DNA from: Betaproteobacteria bacterium
GTDB lineage: Bacteria; Pseudomonadota; Gammaproteobacteria; Burkholderiales; SG8-41
Assembly (NCBI GenBank): GCA_947486575.1
Contig: CANKUB010000033.1
Span: 1 to 39,468, forward strand
Direction: 5' to 3'
Length of the DNA stretch: 39,468 nucleotides
Positions 27,076 to 34,429 of the stretch are shown here, in pieces. The notes under the pieces are model-generated. The model saw only the letters and a program-made list of their open reading frames with translations. It was not told where the DNA came from and searched no databases. Every line of letters starts with the position of its first letter. Position 1 is the stretch's first letter. Position numbers and translations under genes: made by a program.

Positions 27076-27768
27076 ATGTCTGATATTCATGCGCTGATTC
27101 CCGCGGCCGGATCGGGTAGTCGCATGGGTGCGGAAATACCCAAGCAATATCAACCACTTGCAGGCCGGCCGTTGATTCAATATGCGGTGGGTGTGCTGTG
27201 CGCTCATGCACGAATAGTGCAGGTTTTTGTGGTACTGTCACCCGAAGATACGCATTTCAGGCGGCAGGATTGGTCAGCGTACAAAGACCGCTTGTCGCCA
27301 CTGTATTGCGGTGGTGACACGCGCGCAGCGAGCGTGCTGAATGGGTTAATGGCAATGGCAGATGCCGTAGAACCCGATGATTGGGTGATGGTGCATGACG
27401 CGGCGCGCCCGTGCTTGACAGCGCCGTTGATTGATCGCTTGATCAACGAAGTGGCCGACGACACGGTAGGCGGTTTGCTCGCCGTGCCAGTGGCGGATAC
27501 ACTCAAGCATGCGGACGCAACCAACCGTGTCGTCAGCACGGCACCGCGTGACCATTTGTGGCAGGCGCAAACGCCGCAAATGTTTCGCTATCGATTGCTG
27601 CTTGAGGCATTGCGTAAGGCCACCGGCGGCAGCGTGACCGATGAAGCCAGTGCCGTGGAGCAAATGGGTTTACACCCGCGTTTAGTGATGGGCAGCCCCG
27701 GCAATCTGAAAGTGACCTGGCCCGAAGATAGCCGCTTTGCGGAAATTGCTTTAAAAACAAATTGTTAG
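27076..27768 (+). CDS. ispD: 2-C-methyl-D-erythritol 4-phosphate cytidylyltransferase
   Basis: IspD makes CDP-methylerythritol in the non-mevalonate isoprenoid pathway. This 230-residue protein has the nucleotide signature PAAGSGSRMGAEIPKQYQPL (residues 8-27), VHDAARPCL, the APRDHLWQAQTPQMFRY region and VTDEASAVEQMG, with GNLKVTWPEDS near the end; length is normal. ispF, which usually follows ispD, is not present. The last five codons (LKTNC-stop) are written by the dispersed A/T repeat copy at 27750. Confidence 0.95.
   Translation: MSDIHALIPAAGSGSRMGAEIPKQYQPLAGRPLIQYAVGVLCAHARIVQVFVVLSPEDTHFRRQDWSAYKDRLSPLYCGGDTRAASVLNGLMAMADAVEPDDWVMVHDAARPCLTAPLIDRLINEVADDTVGGLLAVPVADTLKHADATNRVVSTAPRDHLWQAQTPQMFRYRLLLEALRKATGGSVTDEASAVEQMGLHPRLVMGSPGNLKVTWPEDSRFAEIALKTNC
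27750..27767 (-). repeat. Dispersed A/T repeat, copy 6 (reverse)
   Basis: TTTAAAAACAAATTGTTA. It encodes the LKTNC end of IspD and contributes the first two bases of its TAG stop codon. Confidence 0.75.
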
Positions 27769-27836
27769 CGATCCATTACAATACGCGCTTAATCGGCGAG
27801 GTTAACGCAATTGAAAGTGACGGAGAATCCATCTTG

Positions 27837-28430
27837 ATGCAGCACTGGCGCAGCGTGGCAGTAACATTTTGCGTGGCGGCGGCAATAGCGTGTGCGCCCG
27901 CAACGTTATACGCACAACAGAAACCAGCAGCTAAAGCCACGCCAGCGACAAAACCCGTGGCGAAGGCCGTGGTAAAAGGCCCGCCGCGCGGCCCGGTTGA
28001 AAAATATGATTGCAAAACTGGCACTGAGGATGAGCATGCGCGCCTCGCGATATTGGCACAGGGCGGCGAAGTGCAAAGTTTGGCGTATTACAGCAAATGG
28101 AAGCCCCGCACCTGCTCAGTGCATTTGCAGCGCAACGAAGCGTTTAGCAAATGGAAAGATACTGGCGAAGCAACCACAATTACTACTGATTATGGCGATT
28201 TTTTAATTCAAGTCAGTCGTGGTGAATATCAATTATTTTTCCGTGAAGTGGATCGGATGCACTTCTGCGGCATGATGGGCAAACTCAATGGATCAATGAC
28301 CGTGACGCGCGGCCCCAAGCGTCAGTGCTCAGTGGAAGGCATCATGGATCGCAACGAGAGCGAGGCGCATCACGAAAAAGTGGACACGGCCAAGCCCGCA
28401 GATGCAACCGGTGAAGCGGTTGTGCGATAG
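27837..28430 (+). CDS. Secreted protein, paralog A of a tandem pair
   Basis: This 197-residue protein has a signal peptide (VAVTFCVAAAIACAPATLYA, cut near QQ), an Ala/Lys/Pro-rich linker to about residue 55, then a folded domain with KYDCKTGTEDEHARLAILAQGG, YYSKWKPRTCS and FCGMMGKLNGSMTVTRGPK. Four cysteines are shared with the next gene, suggesting two disulfides. I recognise no family. The ATG at 27837 is chosen because it precedes the signal peptide; an in-frame TTG lies directly before it. Confidence 0.65.
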   Translation: MQHWRSVAVTFCVAAAIACAPATLYAQQKPAAKATPATKPVAKAVVKGPPRGPVEKYDCKTGTEDEHARLAILAQGGEVQSLAYYSKWKPRTCSVHLQRNEAFSKWKDTGEATTITTDYGDFLIQVSRGEYQLFFREVDRMHFCGMMGKLNGSMTVTRGPKRQCSVEGIMDRNESEAHHEKVDTAKPADATGEAVVR

Positions 28431-29039
28431 ATGCAAGTATTTGTTTTTAAACAATTATTTTTGATGGTCCTAGCGTTGTCTGTGTTAGGTGGTTGTGCAG
28501 CGCGCAAGCCCGTCATGCAGCCGGACCAGTCGCAGCCATCTGCGCAACCTGCGGTAGTTGAGCCGCCATCTGTGCCGCGTATTGATCCGATGGCCGACGT
28601 GCCGGGCGACAAACCGTTGCCTGCGTTAACAGGGGCGCTTGAGAGAATAGATTGCATGAACGGCGACGAAGACCTGCACGCACGCATCGCGTTTGAGGCG
28701 CGCGGCGGGCGCGTTATCAATTTTGCGTATTACAGTAAATGGAAGCCACGTACCTGCGCATTTGACTTCTCCCGTACGTCGCCAGGTACCAAATGGCGGC
28801 TTACATCTGACGGTTCCATACGCGTGCATACGTTGCAGGGGCGGTTTTTGATTCGCACTACTGCCGATAGTTACGTATTTGAATTTGAGCAAGTGCAACG
28901 CGGTAAATTCTGCGGCATGCCCGGCGATATCAATGGCACTATGACCGTTACGCGCGGCGCCAGTAAAGCAGATTGTTCAGTCGCAGGTATTATGGACACC
29001 AACGATCCGTATCTCGACGCCCTGCGCAAAGCAAAATAG
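28431..29039 (+). CDS. Putative lipoprotein, paralog B of a tandem pair
   Basis: This 202-residue protein has a lipoprotein signal peptide with lipobox LGGC (Cys near residue 22), a Pro-rich linker, then RIDCMNGDEDLHARIAFEARGG, YYSKWKPRTCA and FCGMPGDINGTMTVTRGAS, the same domain as paralog A just upstream. It starts directly after the TAG of paralog A. The first codons (MQVFVFKQLFL) are written by a dispersed A/T repeat, so the repeat forms part of the signal peptide. Function unknown; probably outer-membrane or periplasmic anchored. Confidence 0.7.
   Translation: MQVFVFKQLFLMVLALSVLGGCAARKPVMQPDQSQPSAQPAVVEPPSVPRIDPMADVPGDKPLPALTGALERIDCMNGDEDLHARIAFEARGGRVINFAYYSKWKPRTCAFDFSRTSPGTKWRLTSDGSIRVHTLQGRFLIRTTADSYVFEFEQVQRGKFCGMPGDINGTMTVTRGASKADCSVAGIMDTNDPYLDALRKAK
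28435..28462 (+). repeat. Dispersed A/T repeat, copy 7 (forward)
   Basis: AAGTATTTGTTTTTAAACAA then TTATTTTT, with the perfect inverted repeat TTGTTTTTAAACAA. It lies within the first codons of the lipoprotein gene. Confidence 0.75.
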
Positions 29040-29043
29040 CCGA

Positions 29044-29190
29044 CTATCTATTTTGCGCAACACATCTCGCCGTCATTGTCATCGCATCAGCGGGGCCAAG
29101 GCGGTTGCGCGACGCCGCGTCATAACATTCCAGCGCCTTGGCGCACGCCTCCCAGCAAATTGATAGCGGCAGATTAGTCGCAAGCTTCAC
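29044..29190 (-). CDS. Possible small ORF, unrecognised
   Basis: A minus-strand frame from GTG 29190 to TAG 29044 would encode 48 residues (SICWEACAKALECYDAASRN in its middle). The frame stays open further upstream towards tRNA-Arg without a better start. Composition looks protein-like, but no family is recognised and no clear ribosome site is seen. It may be a remnant. Confidence 0.2.
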   Translation of the reverse strand: MKLATNLPLSICWEACAKALECYDAASRNRLGPADAMTMTARCVAQNR

Positions 29191-29262
29191 GCTGGCACCC
29201 TTGCTGAGGGCACCATAGCGATCTGCGCGGAAGGCAGATTTCGTAAAAACTTTAGTTTTTGT

Positions 29263-29268
29263 TATAAT
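29263..29268 (+). promoter_or_regulatory. Probable -10 element for tRNA-Arg(ACG)
   Basis: TATAAT ends 10 bases before the tRNA. The TTTCGT about 18 bases upstream is a weak -35 candidate. The region is otherwise A/T-rich (AAAAACTTTAGTTTTT). Confidence 0.5.
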
Positions 29269-29278
29269 TACCGCTTGA

Positions 29279-29355
29279 GCGCCCGTAGCTCAGTTGGATA
29301 GAGTACCTGGCTACGAACCAGGGGGTCGTGGGTTCGAATCCTGCCGGGCGCGCCA
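29279..29355 (+). tRNA. tRNA-Arg(ACG)
   Basis: The acceptor stem GCGCCCG pairs with CGGGCGC at 29345-29351; discriminator G and CCA are encoded. The anticodon stem CCTGG/CCAGG encloses CTACGAA, giving anticodon ACG. The T-arm is GTGGGTTCGAATCCTGC. It marks the left side of the accessory region. Confidence 0.95.
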
Positions 29356-29362
29356 TAAAATC

Positions 29363-29400
29363 AATGGGTTACGATTAACGTCGTAGCCCATTTTAATTTT
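29363..29400 (+). terminator. Rho-independent terminator after tRNA-Arg
   Basis: AATGGGTTACGA pairs with TCGTAGCCCATT (one mismatch) across a 6-nt loop and is followed by TTAATTTT. It lies 8 bases after the tRNA CCA. Confidence 0.75.
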
Positions 29401-29588
29401 AAATTCGCTTCTGCCCCAACACTTGCCCCAACAAATTCTCCCTCTATCTTCATTTGCATACTTAAGGTAAGAGCGTTTGGTTTGTGTTGTATGTGAGTTG
29501 GCGGAGCATTCTGTCTTGACATCGTAGACGGTGCGTCTGCACTGGTGGCTTGAGAGTGATCAATTGCCTTCAAGTGCTCGAATAGAAT

Positions 29589-29819
29589 ATGCCCGTCGAA
29601 TCCATTCCTAGTTTTACTTCGCCAGCGGCAGCAAAATTGTGGGCAGCTATTTCCAGCAGTAACAGGAAGCTACTGATTTCCAACGTTTGGTGTGGGATAT
29701 GTCGCCGTGGGGTTGCGATCACCAATTTCACTGGTGCAGTAAGGTCTGGCCATTTGTTGCTGGTCGGAAAATGTTCCGATTGTAATGGCGATGTGGCTAG
29801 GGTTGTAGAAGCGAATTAG
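29589..29819 (+). CDS. Small CxxC...CxxC (zinc-ribbon-like) protein
   Basis: This 76-residue protein has two cysteine pairs, WCGICRRG near residue 34 and GKCSDCNG near 61, spaced like a small zinc ribbon, with VWCGIC...FTG...LLLVGKCSDC forming the likely beta-hairpins. Small proteins of this pattern are often seen in genomic islands; no function is established. The ATG at 29589 has no strong Shine-Dalgarno site. It lies between the tRNA-Arg terminator and the convergent XRE regulator. Confidence 0.6.
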   Translation: MPVESIPSFTSPAAAKLWAAISSSNRKLLISNVWCGICRRGVAITNFTGAVRSGHLLLVGKCSDCNGDVARVVEAN

Positions 29820-29849
29820 CATGGCCGTTTCATTGCATCCATGCAGCAA

Positions 29850-30164
29850 TTACGGTGCCGGAAACTCGCGTAGCACTTTCAGAATACGCTTGCGGTCTTG
29901 TGCGCCGTGTTTACCAAAGTCCAGGATTAACTCTGCTAAATCGTCGTCTCTGGCATAGAAGAAGGGCGTCGGGGTCTTAAGCACTTTGGCCAGGCGCTCA
30001 ACGACGGAAAAATCAGGCATGTGTTTTCCGCGTTCGTATTGATTAATCCGCGCACTCGCAGAAAACTCGTCGATTCCAGCCTTTATCCCGAGCTGCTTCT
30101 GCGAAATTTTCGCCGCAAGGCGCGCCTCTCTCAGACGCTTCGCAATAACTGGGACCCCGTCCAT
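29850..30164 (-). CDS. XRE-family HTH transcriptional regulator
   Basis: This 104-residue protein carries an N-terminal lambda-repressor-like helix-turn-helix: AKRLREARLAAKISQKQLGI then GIDEFSASARINQYERGKHMPDFSVVERLAKVL (residues about 8-62), followed by a short acidic/basic tail. It is divergent from the pseudopilin operon with 110 bp between starts, so it may control that operon and itself. No peptidase or toxin domain is attached. Confidence 0.85.
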   Translation of the reverse strand: MDGVPVIAKRLREARLAAKISQKQLGIKAGIDEFSASARINQYERGKHMPDFSVVERLAKVLKTPTPFFYARDDDLAELILDFGKHGAQDRKRILKVLREFPAP

Positions 30165-30274
30165 CTCCTTGCCTCATCAACTCGGTAGAGGCTAAGAGAT
30201 TCTTAGCTTTGACGTTGACGCGATACTCAGACTTACTTAGTATCTGGCAAGAGAAAAGGACTGCAAGCGAATTT

Positions 30275-31345
30275 ATGAAGCGAAACTACGGTTTCTCGCT
30301 GATCGAAATGGCGATTGTTGTTGCGATAGGTGCAACATTGCTGACCTTGGGGCTTGCCGCTCTTAATTCGCAATCGAATTCAGCGGGTTACTCGATCACC
30401 AAGAAACGACAAGACCTGATCAAGGATGCGCTGATTGCTCATCTGGGCGCGAACAAGAGGTTTCCGTGTCCGTATGTGCCGACCATAGGTTCTGCGGCTA
30501 CTGGTATGGCACCTCCTGCGTGTCCGCAGGTGGGTGGCGTGCTTCCCTTCGGAACGATTCCCTTCGCCACGCTCGGCCTCGCACGCGAGATTGGCGAGGA
30601 CGGGTGGGGCAATCTGTTTTCGTATCAGATTTATTCCGACGCACCAGCGCCCGCCTGCCCAGGTCCCGGACGGGATTGGGGGAACAAGCTTTGCTTTGGT
30701 GCAGGAAAAATAGGTGGGTTGACGATCAAAGATGGAGCGGCCGATCTGTCCTCTGACTTAGTGGCGGTTGTTATTTCGCACGGTGCCAATGGACTTGGCG
30801 CATGGGTGGCAGCACAAGGCAGCAGAAACGCGAATCCGGTGAATTGCGATGAAGCTCATAACGCTAAGATCGCAACCGTGCCGGGCTGCGCGTTGGTGGC
30901 GAACCGTTACTACAAGGGAGAATCGCAGGCGAACGACGACGTTGTGGCGTATATGATCGCGAGCGACGCAATCCTGCCGCTGGTGAAGCAAGGTGCCATC
31001 AACTCGGCTATCGCGCAGGTCAATACTGATTTGCAAATTTTGTATGATCAAAAGCTCGGCACTAAACGTGCTGGCATATCGATTAGTGGATCGCCACCCG
31101 CGCCTACCGGGTGCGACACATCTGTTGCTGGCACTTCACCACCACCGTTTGACCCGTGGGGTAACCCATATGTTGTCGCCGAAGATGGGTTAGGTGGTTT
31201 CCCTATCTGCATCTGCTCCGGTTACTCTGCCGCCATTACCTCGCCAACGACGTGTTCAATTGTGCCCCCGACGGCGATCTGCAAGAGCATAGATAAAAGT
31301 TCATTTAATTCCTATCTCGCCAAAGCCGGGTCCTCCGGTTGCTAA
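30275..31345 (+). CDS. Pseudopilin-like protein with prepilin leader (large)
   Basis: This 356-residue protein begins MKRNYGFSLIEMAIVVAIGA, a type III prepilin leader cut by a PilD-type peptidase before Phe, then a transmembrane helix. The body holds KRFPCPYVP, IPFATLGLA and two copies of the D-x-WGN motif (DGWGNLFSY and DPWGNPYVV), with many cysteines. This suggests two pseudopilin-like beta regions in one chain. The start is ATG 30275, where the leader begins; a frame open from 30209 has no leader logic. It likely forms a minor pilin or fibre; no assembly ATPase or secretin is nearby. Confidence 0.78.
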   Translation: MKRNYGFSLIEMAIVVAIGATLLTLGLAALNSQSNSAGYSITKKRQDLIKDALIAHLGANKRFPCPYVPTIGSAATGMAPPACPQVGGVLPFGTIPFATLGLAREIGEDGWGNLFSYQIYSDAPAPACPGPGRDWGNKLCFGAGKIGGLTIKDGAADLSSDLVAVVISHGANGLGAWVAAQGSRNANPVNCDEAHNAKIATVPGCALVANRYYKGESQANDDVVAYMIASDAILPLVKQGAINSAIAQVNTDLQILYDQKLGTKRAGISISGSPPAPTGCDTSVAGTSPPPFDPWGNPYVVAEDGLGGFPICICSGYSAAITSPTTCSIVPPTAICKSIDKSSFNSYLAKAGSSGC

Positions 31346-31356
31346 CAAGGATTGTT

Positions 31357-31563
31357 ATGCTTACCCGACTAAAAGCCAGCCTCATTCTCGCTCCCGTTTT
31401 TCTGCTGTTGCTATGCGGGATTGGTTGCTTCGGCGGCGGCGAGGCGTTATCGCGGATTGGCATCGTTCCGTTCCTGCTTTGGGCAGCGGCGGGGGCTATC
31501 GCAATGGCTTATCTCATTACGCTTTATGTCTCGTTTGTTTCGCAAGCGATGTTCAAGCGCTAA
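31357..31563 (+). CDS. Small two-helix membrane protein
   Basis: This 68-residue protein has two hydrophobic stretches (ASLILAPVFLLLLCGIGCF and FLLWAAAGAIAMAYLITLYV) with a short loop and a basic C-terminus (MFKR). ATG 31357 is chosen for AAGGA five bases upstream. It lies 11 bp after the large pseudopilin gene and 4 bp before the second pseudopilin gene, so it is part of that operon. It could be an accessory factor for pilin maturation (inference). Confidence 0.6.
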   Translation: MLTRLKASLILAPVFLLLLCGIGCFGGGEALSRIGIVPFLLWAAAGAIAMAYLITLYVSFVSQAMFKR

Positions 31564-31567
31564 CCCC

Positions 31568-32218
31568 ATGCGACTACGTGCCCAAGGTTTTACGCTGATC
31601 GAGATAGCGGTTGTGTTGGCTATCTTCGGCCTCATCGCGGCTGGCGTGCTGATAACGGGCGGTTCGGTATTTGGCCGCGCGGGAGTTACGTCGCTCTTGT
31701 CAAGCATCAAGGATTTGGCTGCCGCGTCGCGCGACTTCAAGACCCGCTATGGTTATTTTCCGGGCGACTTGCCCATCGCGGGAAATTACTTTACGACAAA
31801 CGGTGGAATTTCACCAGGATGCTCTTATCCGATCGGCGGTGCCGTGGGAAATGGTATTGTGAATACGCCTACGGAGAGCGATTGCGCACTTGAACACCTC
31901 GTGAAAGCCGGGATGGTGAGCAAGGTTGACTACAACAGCGCGCTTGGCAAATACGTTATCACCTCCAACGTTAGCGCGGGCGTCACGGTATCTTTATGGT
32001 TCGACTCTGAAAGCAACGTAAACGCCGTGCGCGTATCGAACTTGCCGTGCGAAATAGCACTTGAGATTGATCGCAAACTTGACAGTGCGACGACGGGCAA
32101 TACGCCCTTCAGTCAACCAGGTTCGGTAATCGCGCAGGATGCGTCGGGAACGCCCATTGCGCACTGCTCCCCCGGTGCGATCAACGATCCAGTGCCAGCG
32201 TTACTTATCAAATACTGA
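31568..32218 (+). CDS. Pseudopilin-like protein with prepilin leader (small)
   Basis: This 216-residue protein begins MRLRAQGFTLIEIAVVLAIF, a textbook prepilin leader and N-terminal helix. The next part SRDFKTRYGYFPGDLPIAGNY, then GNGIVN and CALEHLVKAGMV, follows the common pseudopilin pattern Y.y.PGD....A...GNG.i....E....HL..AG. The frame is open upstream to 31421, but that part is the other-frame overlap with the small membrane gene. Third gene of the pseudopilin operon. Partner machinery is outside the window. Confidence 0.8.
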   Translation: MRLRAQGFTLIEIAVVLAIFGLIAAGVLITGGSVFGRAGVTSLLSSIKDLAAASRDFKTRYGYFPGDLPIAGNYFTTNGGISPGCSYPIGGAVGNGIVNTPTESDCALEHLVKAGMVSKVDYNSALGKYVITSNVSAGVTVSLWFDSESNVNAVRVSNLPCEIALEIDRKLDSATTGNTPFSQPGSVIAQDASGTPIAHCSPGAINDPVPALLIKY

Positions 32219-32484
32219 TTGCACGTTTTGCACGCCGCAGTCCAAAACCTACCGCATCCACCTAGCACTGCGTGTTGCCAGTGTCTTCAGACAACCAATG
32301 TCGGATATGACGCATTTGACCTGTTTTCTGTAAAGTATATATAGATTCTTCTTCGTATAGAACTTATACAAAAAAGCCTTTAATCCGTCATATCCGTCAT
32401 TATCAAGGGCCTTAGGCCCATCGCACTAAGAATCGATGTTACTAGGTTGCCCGCAGACTCAGGTGCCTGGCCAAATGCGATAAA
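32219..32484. other. Intergenic region without a gene
   Basis: About 270 bp, A/T-rich in the middle (GTATATATAGATTC near 32334). I see no gene, tRNA or clear terminator. Its right end carries the LexA box of the next gene. Confidence 0.5.
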
Positions 32485-32500
32485 CTGGTCTTTTATACAG
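32485..32500. promoter_or_regulatory. Probable LexA (SOS) box
   Basis: CTGGTCTTTTATACAG is CTG-N10-CAG with the right half ACAG intact, flanked by AA and TT. It differs at the fourth base from the CTGT-N8-ACAG consensus. It lies 14 bp before the ATG of the following gene, a position that would block transcription. Confidence 0.55.
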
Positions 32501-32514
32501 TTATCGTGGCCACC

Positions 32515-32970
32515 ATGTTTCTGGGTGTTGAATATCAAATCGACGGTAAGCCTGTTCGTGTAGCCACCGGGATGCTTGGCATGTCGTTGCCAGTCGCCAC
32601 GCGTGGTGGTGGCTTTCGTTTGATACCAATGGGGCAGGGTGAACCGTTTGTCGATCAATCGCCAGGGTTATTTCAGGGCTGGCCACCCGGTGACACAGTC
32701 ACTCTGGAAATGTTGGGAAAGCCAACAGGTCTATGGCAAAAGTGGCGCAGCCGCCCGGTGAAAATCGCTGTCGCTTGTTTCTTCGACACGGATGATCTTG
32801 GCTACAGTCGACGGCATAACCTCAAGCCGGGTGAATGGTTGCAGGGTGCGCTGCTCGAAAAGAAGACTTTTGAACGCGTTTACTTCGTCATAGTCCCGCA
32901 GCGTGGCACGGCACCGAGTGATGATTCTTGGTGGCCGAGGGTAGTGAGTGCGGCAAATAGAACACAGTAA
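32515..32970 (+). CDS. Hypothetical protein, possibly SOS-regulated
   Basis: This 151-residue protein begins MFLGVEYQIDGKPVRVATGM and contains GWPPGDTVTLEMLGKPTGLW, VKIAVACFFDTDD and FVIVPQRG. I do not recognise the family. ATG 32515 is preferred; GTG 32506 would add three residues. A LexA-like box directly upstream suggests induction by DNA damage, a pattern common for island and prophage genes. The same reading frame continues open past its stop to 33126. Confidence 0.55.
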   Translation: MFLGVEYQIDGKPVRVATGMLGMSLPVATRGGGFRLIPMGQGEPFVDQSPGLFQGWPPGDTVTLEMLGKPTGLWQKWRSRPVKIAVACFFDTDDLGYSRRHNLKPGEWLQGALLEKKTFERVYFVIVPQRGTAPSDDSWWPRVVSAANRTQ

Positions 32971-33126
32971 GCCCTATTTCGATTAGGCACGCTACATGCG
33001 CCCGATGCAATCCTGTTTCAAGGCGAGCTAGGTGAACTAACTGCCGCGTTGATGGATGCACGGATGGGTGGGCGATATTTGATTGAGGATTGGCAGAATG
33101 CGGCCAATGCATCTGGCGCAAGATAA
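32971..33126 (+). pseudogene. In-frame open extension after a stop codon, possible broken gene
   Basis: After the TAA at 32968-32970 the same frame stays open for 51 codons (containing ELGELTAALMDARMGGRYL) and ends at TAA 33124-33126. No start with a ribosome site is evident. It may be the former C-terminus of the upstream gene, or a short separate gene starting at an internal ATG. Family unknown. Confidence 0.25.
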
Positions 33127-33600
33127 GCGGTTGTCGACCAATTCCTGCCGCCCAGCGCCGCGACAGACTCGTCATCTGTGTGACTGTTCTACGCCGAAAC
33201 CTGCCGGACGTCCTATGACTGCAACTCGGCCGTTGCTGCCGTTGGGCGTTGGTGTCTTGAGGGGCTGCTGTGCTTCGCATTGCCGACGTTCGATCATGTG
33301 CCGCCGAAAAGTCTGGGGCGACGAGTCTGAGCGACTGCTTACCGAAAACGGCAACTTCCGTTACCGACCCAAACCCGCCGCTGGCCGATATTGGAAGCGG
33401 ACCTTCGCCGCGAACACCGAAATAGCGGAAGCAGCCATTCGTGATGCGAAATCCGCATTTCGCGTGGAACGTCCGGTTACTGATCTACTGCGGCCGCTGG
33501 CTACGCTTTGGTGAGCTTCGGCACCCGGCCAACACCGGTCACCCGCCGTTACATTTGTTTTCTGCAAAACGCGGATGATTAATAGAGGCCCAGAAACGAC
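33127..33600. other. Degenerate region without a recognisable gene
   Basis: Several short frames exist on both strands but none has a start with a ribosome site plus recognisable protein sequence. Motifs such as GCCGCTGGCC and GCGGAAGC recur. It may be decayed coding DNA. Confidence 0.4.
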
Positions 33601-33619
33601 AAACCCCGGCGAACCGGGG
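33595..33619 (-). terminator. Rho-independent terminator of the PEP-CTERM gene
   Basis: CCCCGG at 33604-33609 pairs with CCGGGG at 33614-33619 across CGAA. On the minus strand it is followed by TTTGTCGTTT. It lies 31 bp past the PEP-CTERM stop codon. Confidence 0.75.
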
Positions 33620-33649
33620 CTTGTGTAAGTGATGTTGATATGACGTAGA

Positions 33650-34309
33650 TTACGCAGCTTGCTGCCTCCTGCGCCGTGCCACGAAACCAATCAGGCCAAG
33701 ACCTGCAAGCATCATCGCATAGGTTTCGGGTTCGGGGACGGCACTAATTTCAAAGGCAACTTCACCCAACGCCGTGGAATACGATGTAGTAGACCATGTA
33801 TTCAGGACCTCAAGTCGCACATAAGATGCGTTTTGTGCGGAAAAAGAAAACACCTGAACGCTGCTCGGATTGAAACCGGGGCTGTTCAAGGCAGTATAAG
33901 AACCAAGCAGCGTGGCGCTGCTGAACGATAAATTGTCATCCGCATATAATTTGAATTGACGAATGGACGATGGATCGGCATCCAAAGTCCAGAAGGCCAT
34001 TGACTCAATAACATAATCGCCGCCCAGAGTGAAATCCAAATACCCACTTCGGATATCATGGGGTGAGCCCCAGATGTTCCCACCAAAGCCATGGTCGTGT
34101 GTTGGGTTGGTGGCAATGTAGGTGTCGAAGTCGTCGACCAAGCTTGTATATCCAGTGGATAATCCGCTTTGATTTATGGTCCCGATAACTGGAAAAATAC
34201 TTCCCATGTTGGTCGAGACACCCGTAGCTTGGAGTATGGAACCGGCATGGGCGTTTATTCCAATACCAGTCACGACTAGAAGTATTGCGAGAGTGATTGA
34301 ATGCTTCAC
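33650..34309 (-). CDS. PEP-CTERM sorting domain protein
   Basis: This 219-residue secreted protein has a signal peptide (MKHSITLAILLVVTGIGINA, cut near HAG), a middle of beta-rich sequence (DFTLGGDYVIESMAFWTLD, FKLYADDNLSF, YVRLEVLN) and a C-terminal sorting tag VPEPETYAMMLAGLGLIGFV with trailing RRRRQQ. Exosortase-type enzymes process this tag in exopolysaccharide-producing bacteria. The GTG at 34309 is chosen for GGAGG five bases upstream; ATG 34363 (AGGA upstream) would add 18 residues before it. A 14-C tract lies 107 bp upstream. Confidence 0.88.
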   Translation of the reverse strand: MKHSITLAILLVVTGIGINAHAGSILQATGVSTNMGSIFPVIGTINQSGLSTGYTSLVDDFDTYIATNPTHDHGFGGNIWGSPHDIRSGYLDFTLGGDYVIESMAFWTLDADPSSIRQFKLYADDNLSFSSATLLGSYTALNSPGFNPSSVQVFSFSAQNASYVRLEVLNTWSTTSYSTALGEVAFEISAVPEPETYAMMLAGLGLIGFVARRRRQQAA

Positions 34310-34415
34310 CCCGCCTCCGATGATCGACGCAGAAAGTAATAACACTTGGGAAAACGATTTCATTTTGATTCCTAATAGCGTGATCATTACTAGACTGCTA
34401 ATGAGTTGTGAGTGT

Positions 34416-34429
34416 CCCCCCCCCCCCCC
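34416..34429. repeat. Homopolymer tract of 14 C
   Basis: Fourteen C in a row (GTGT before, GCAC after) in the upstream region of the PEP-CTERM gene. On the gene strand it is a G-tract. It could vary in length by slippage. Confidence 0.9.

Noticed and set aside
29361-29573. Minus-strand 70-codon frame ending beside tRNA-Arg (contains EFVGASVGAEANLKLKW)
   Set aside because: It might be a remnant of an integrase tail at the tRNA 3' end, but no recombinase motif is visible, its end is set by the terminator hairpin, and it lacks a ribosome site.
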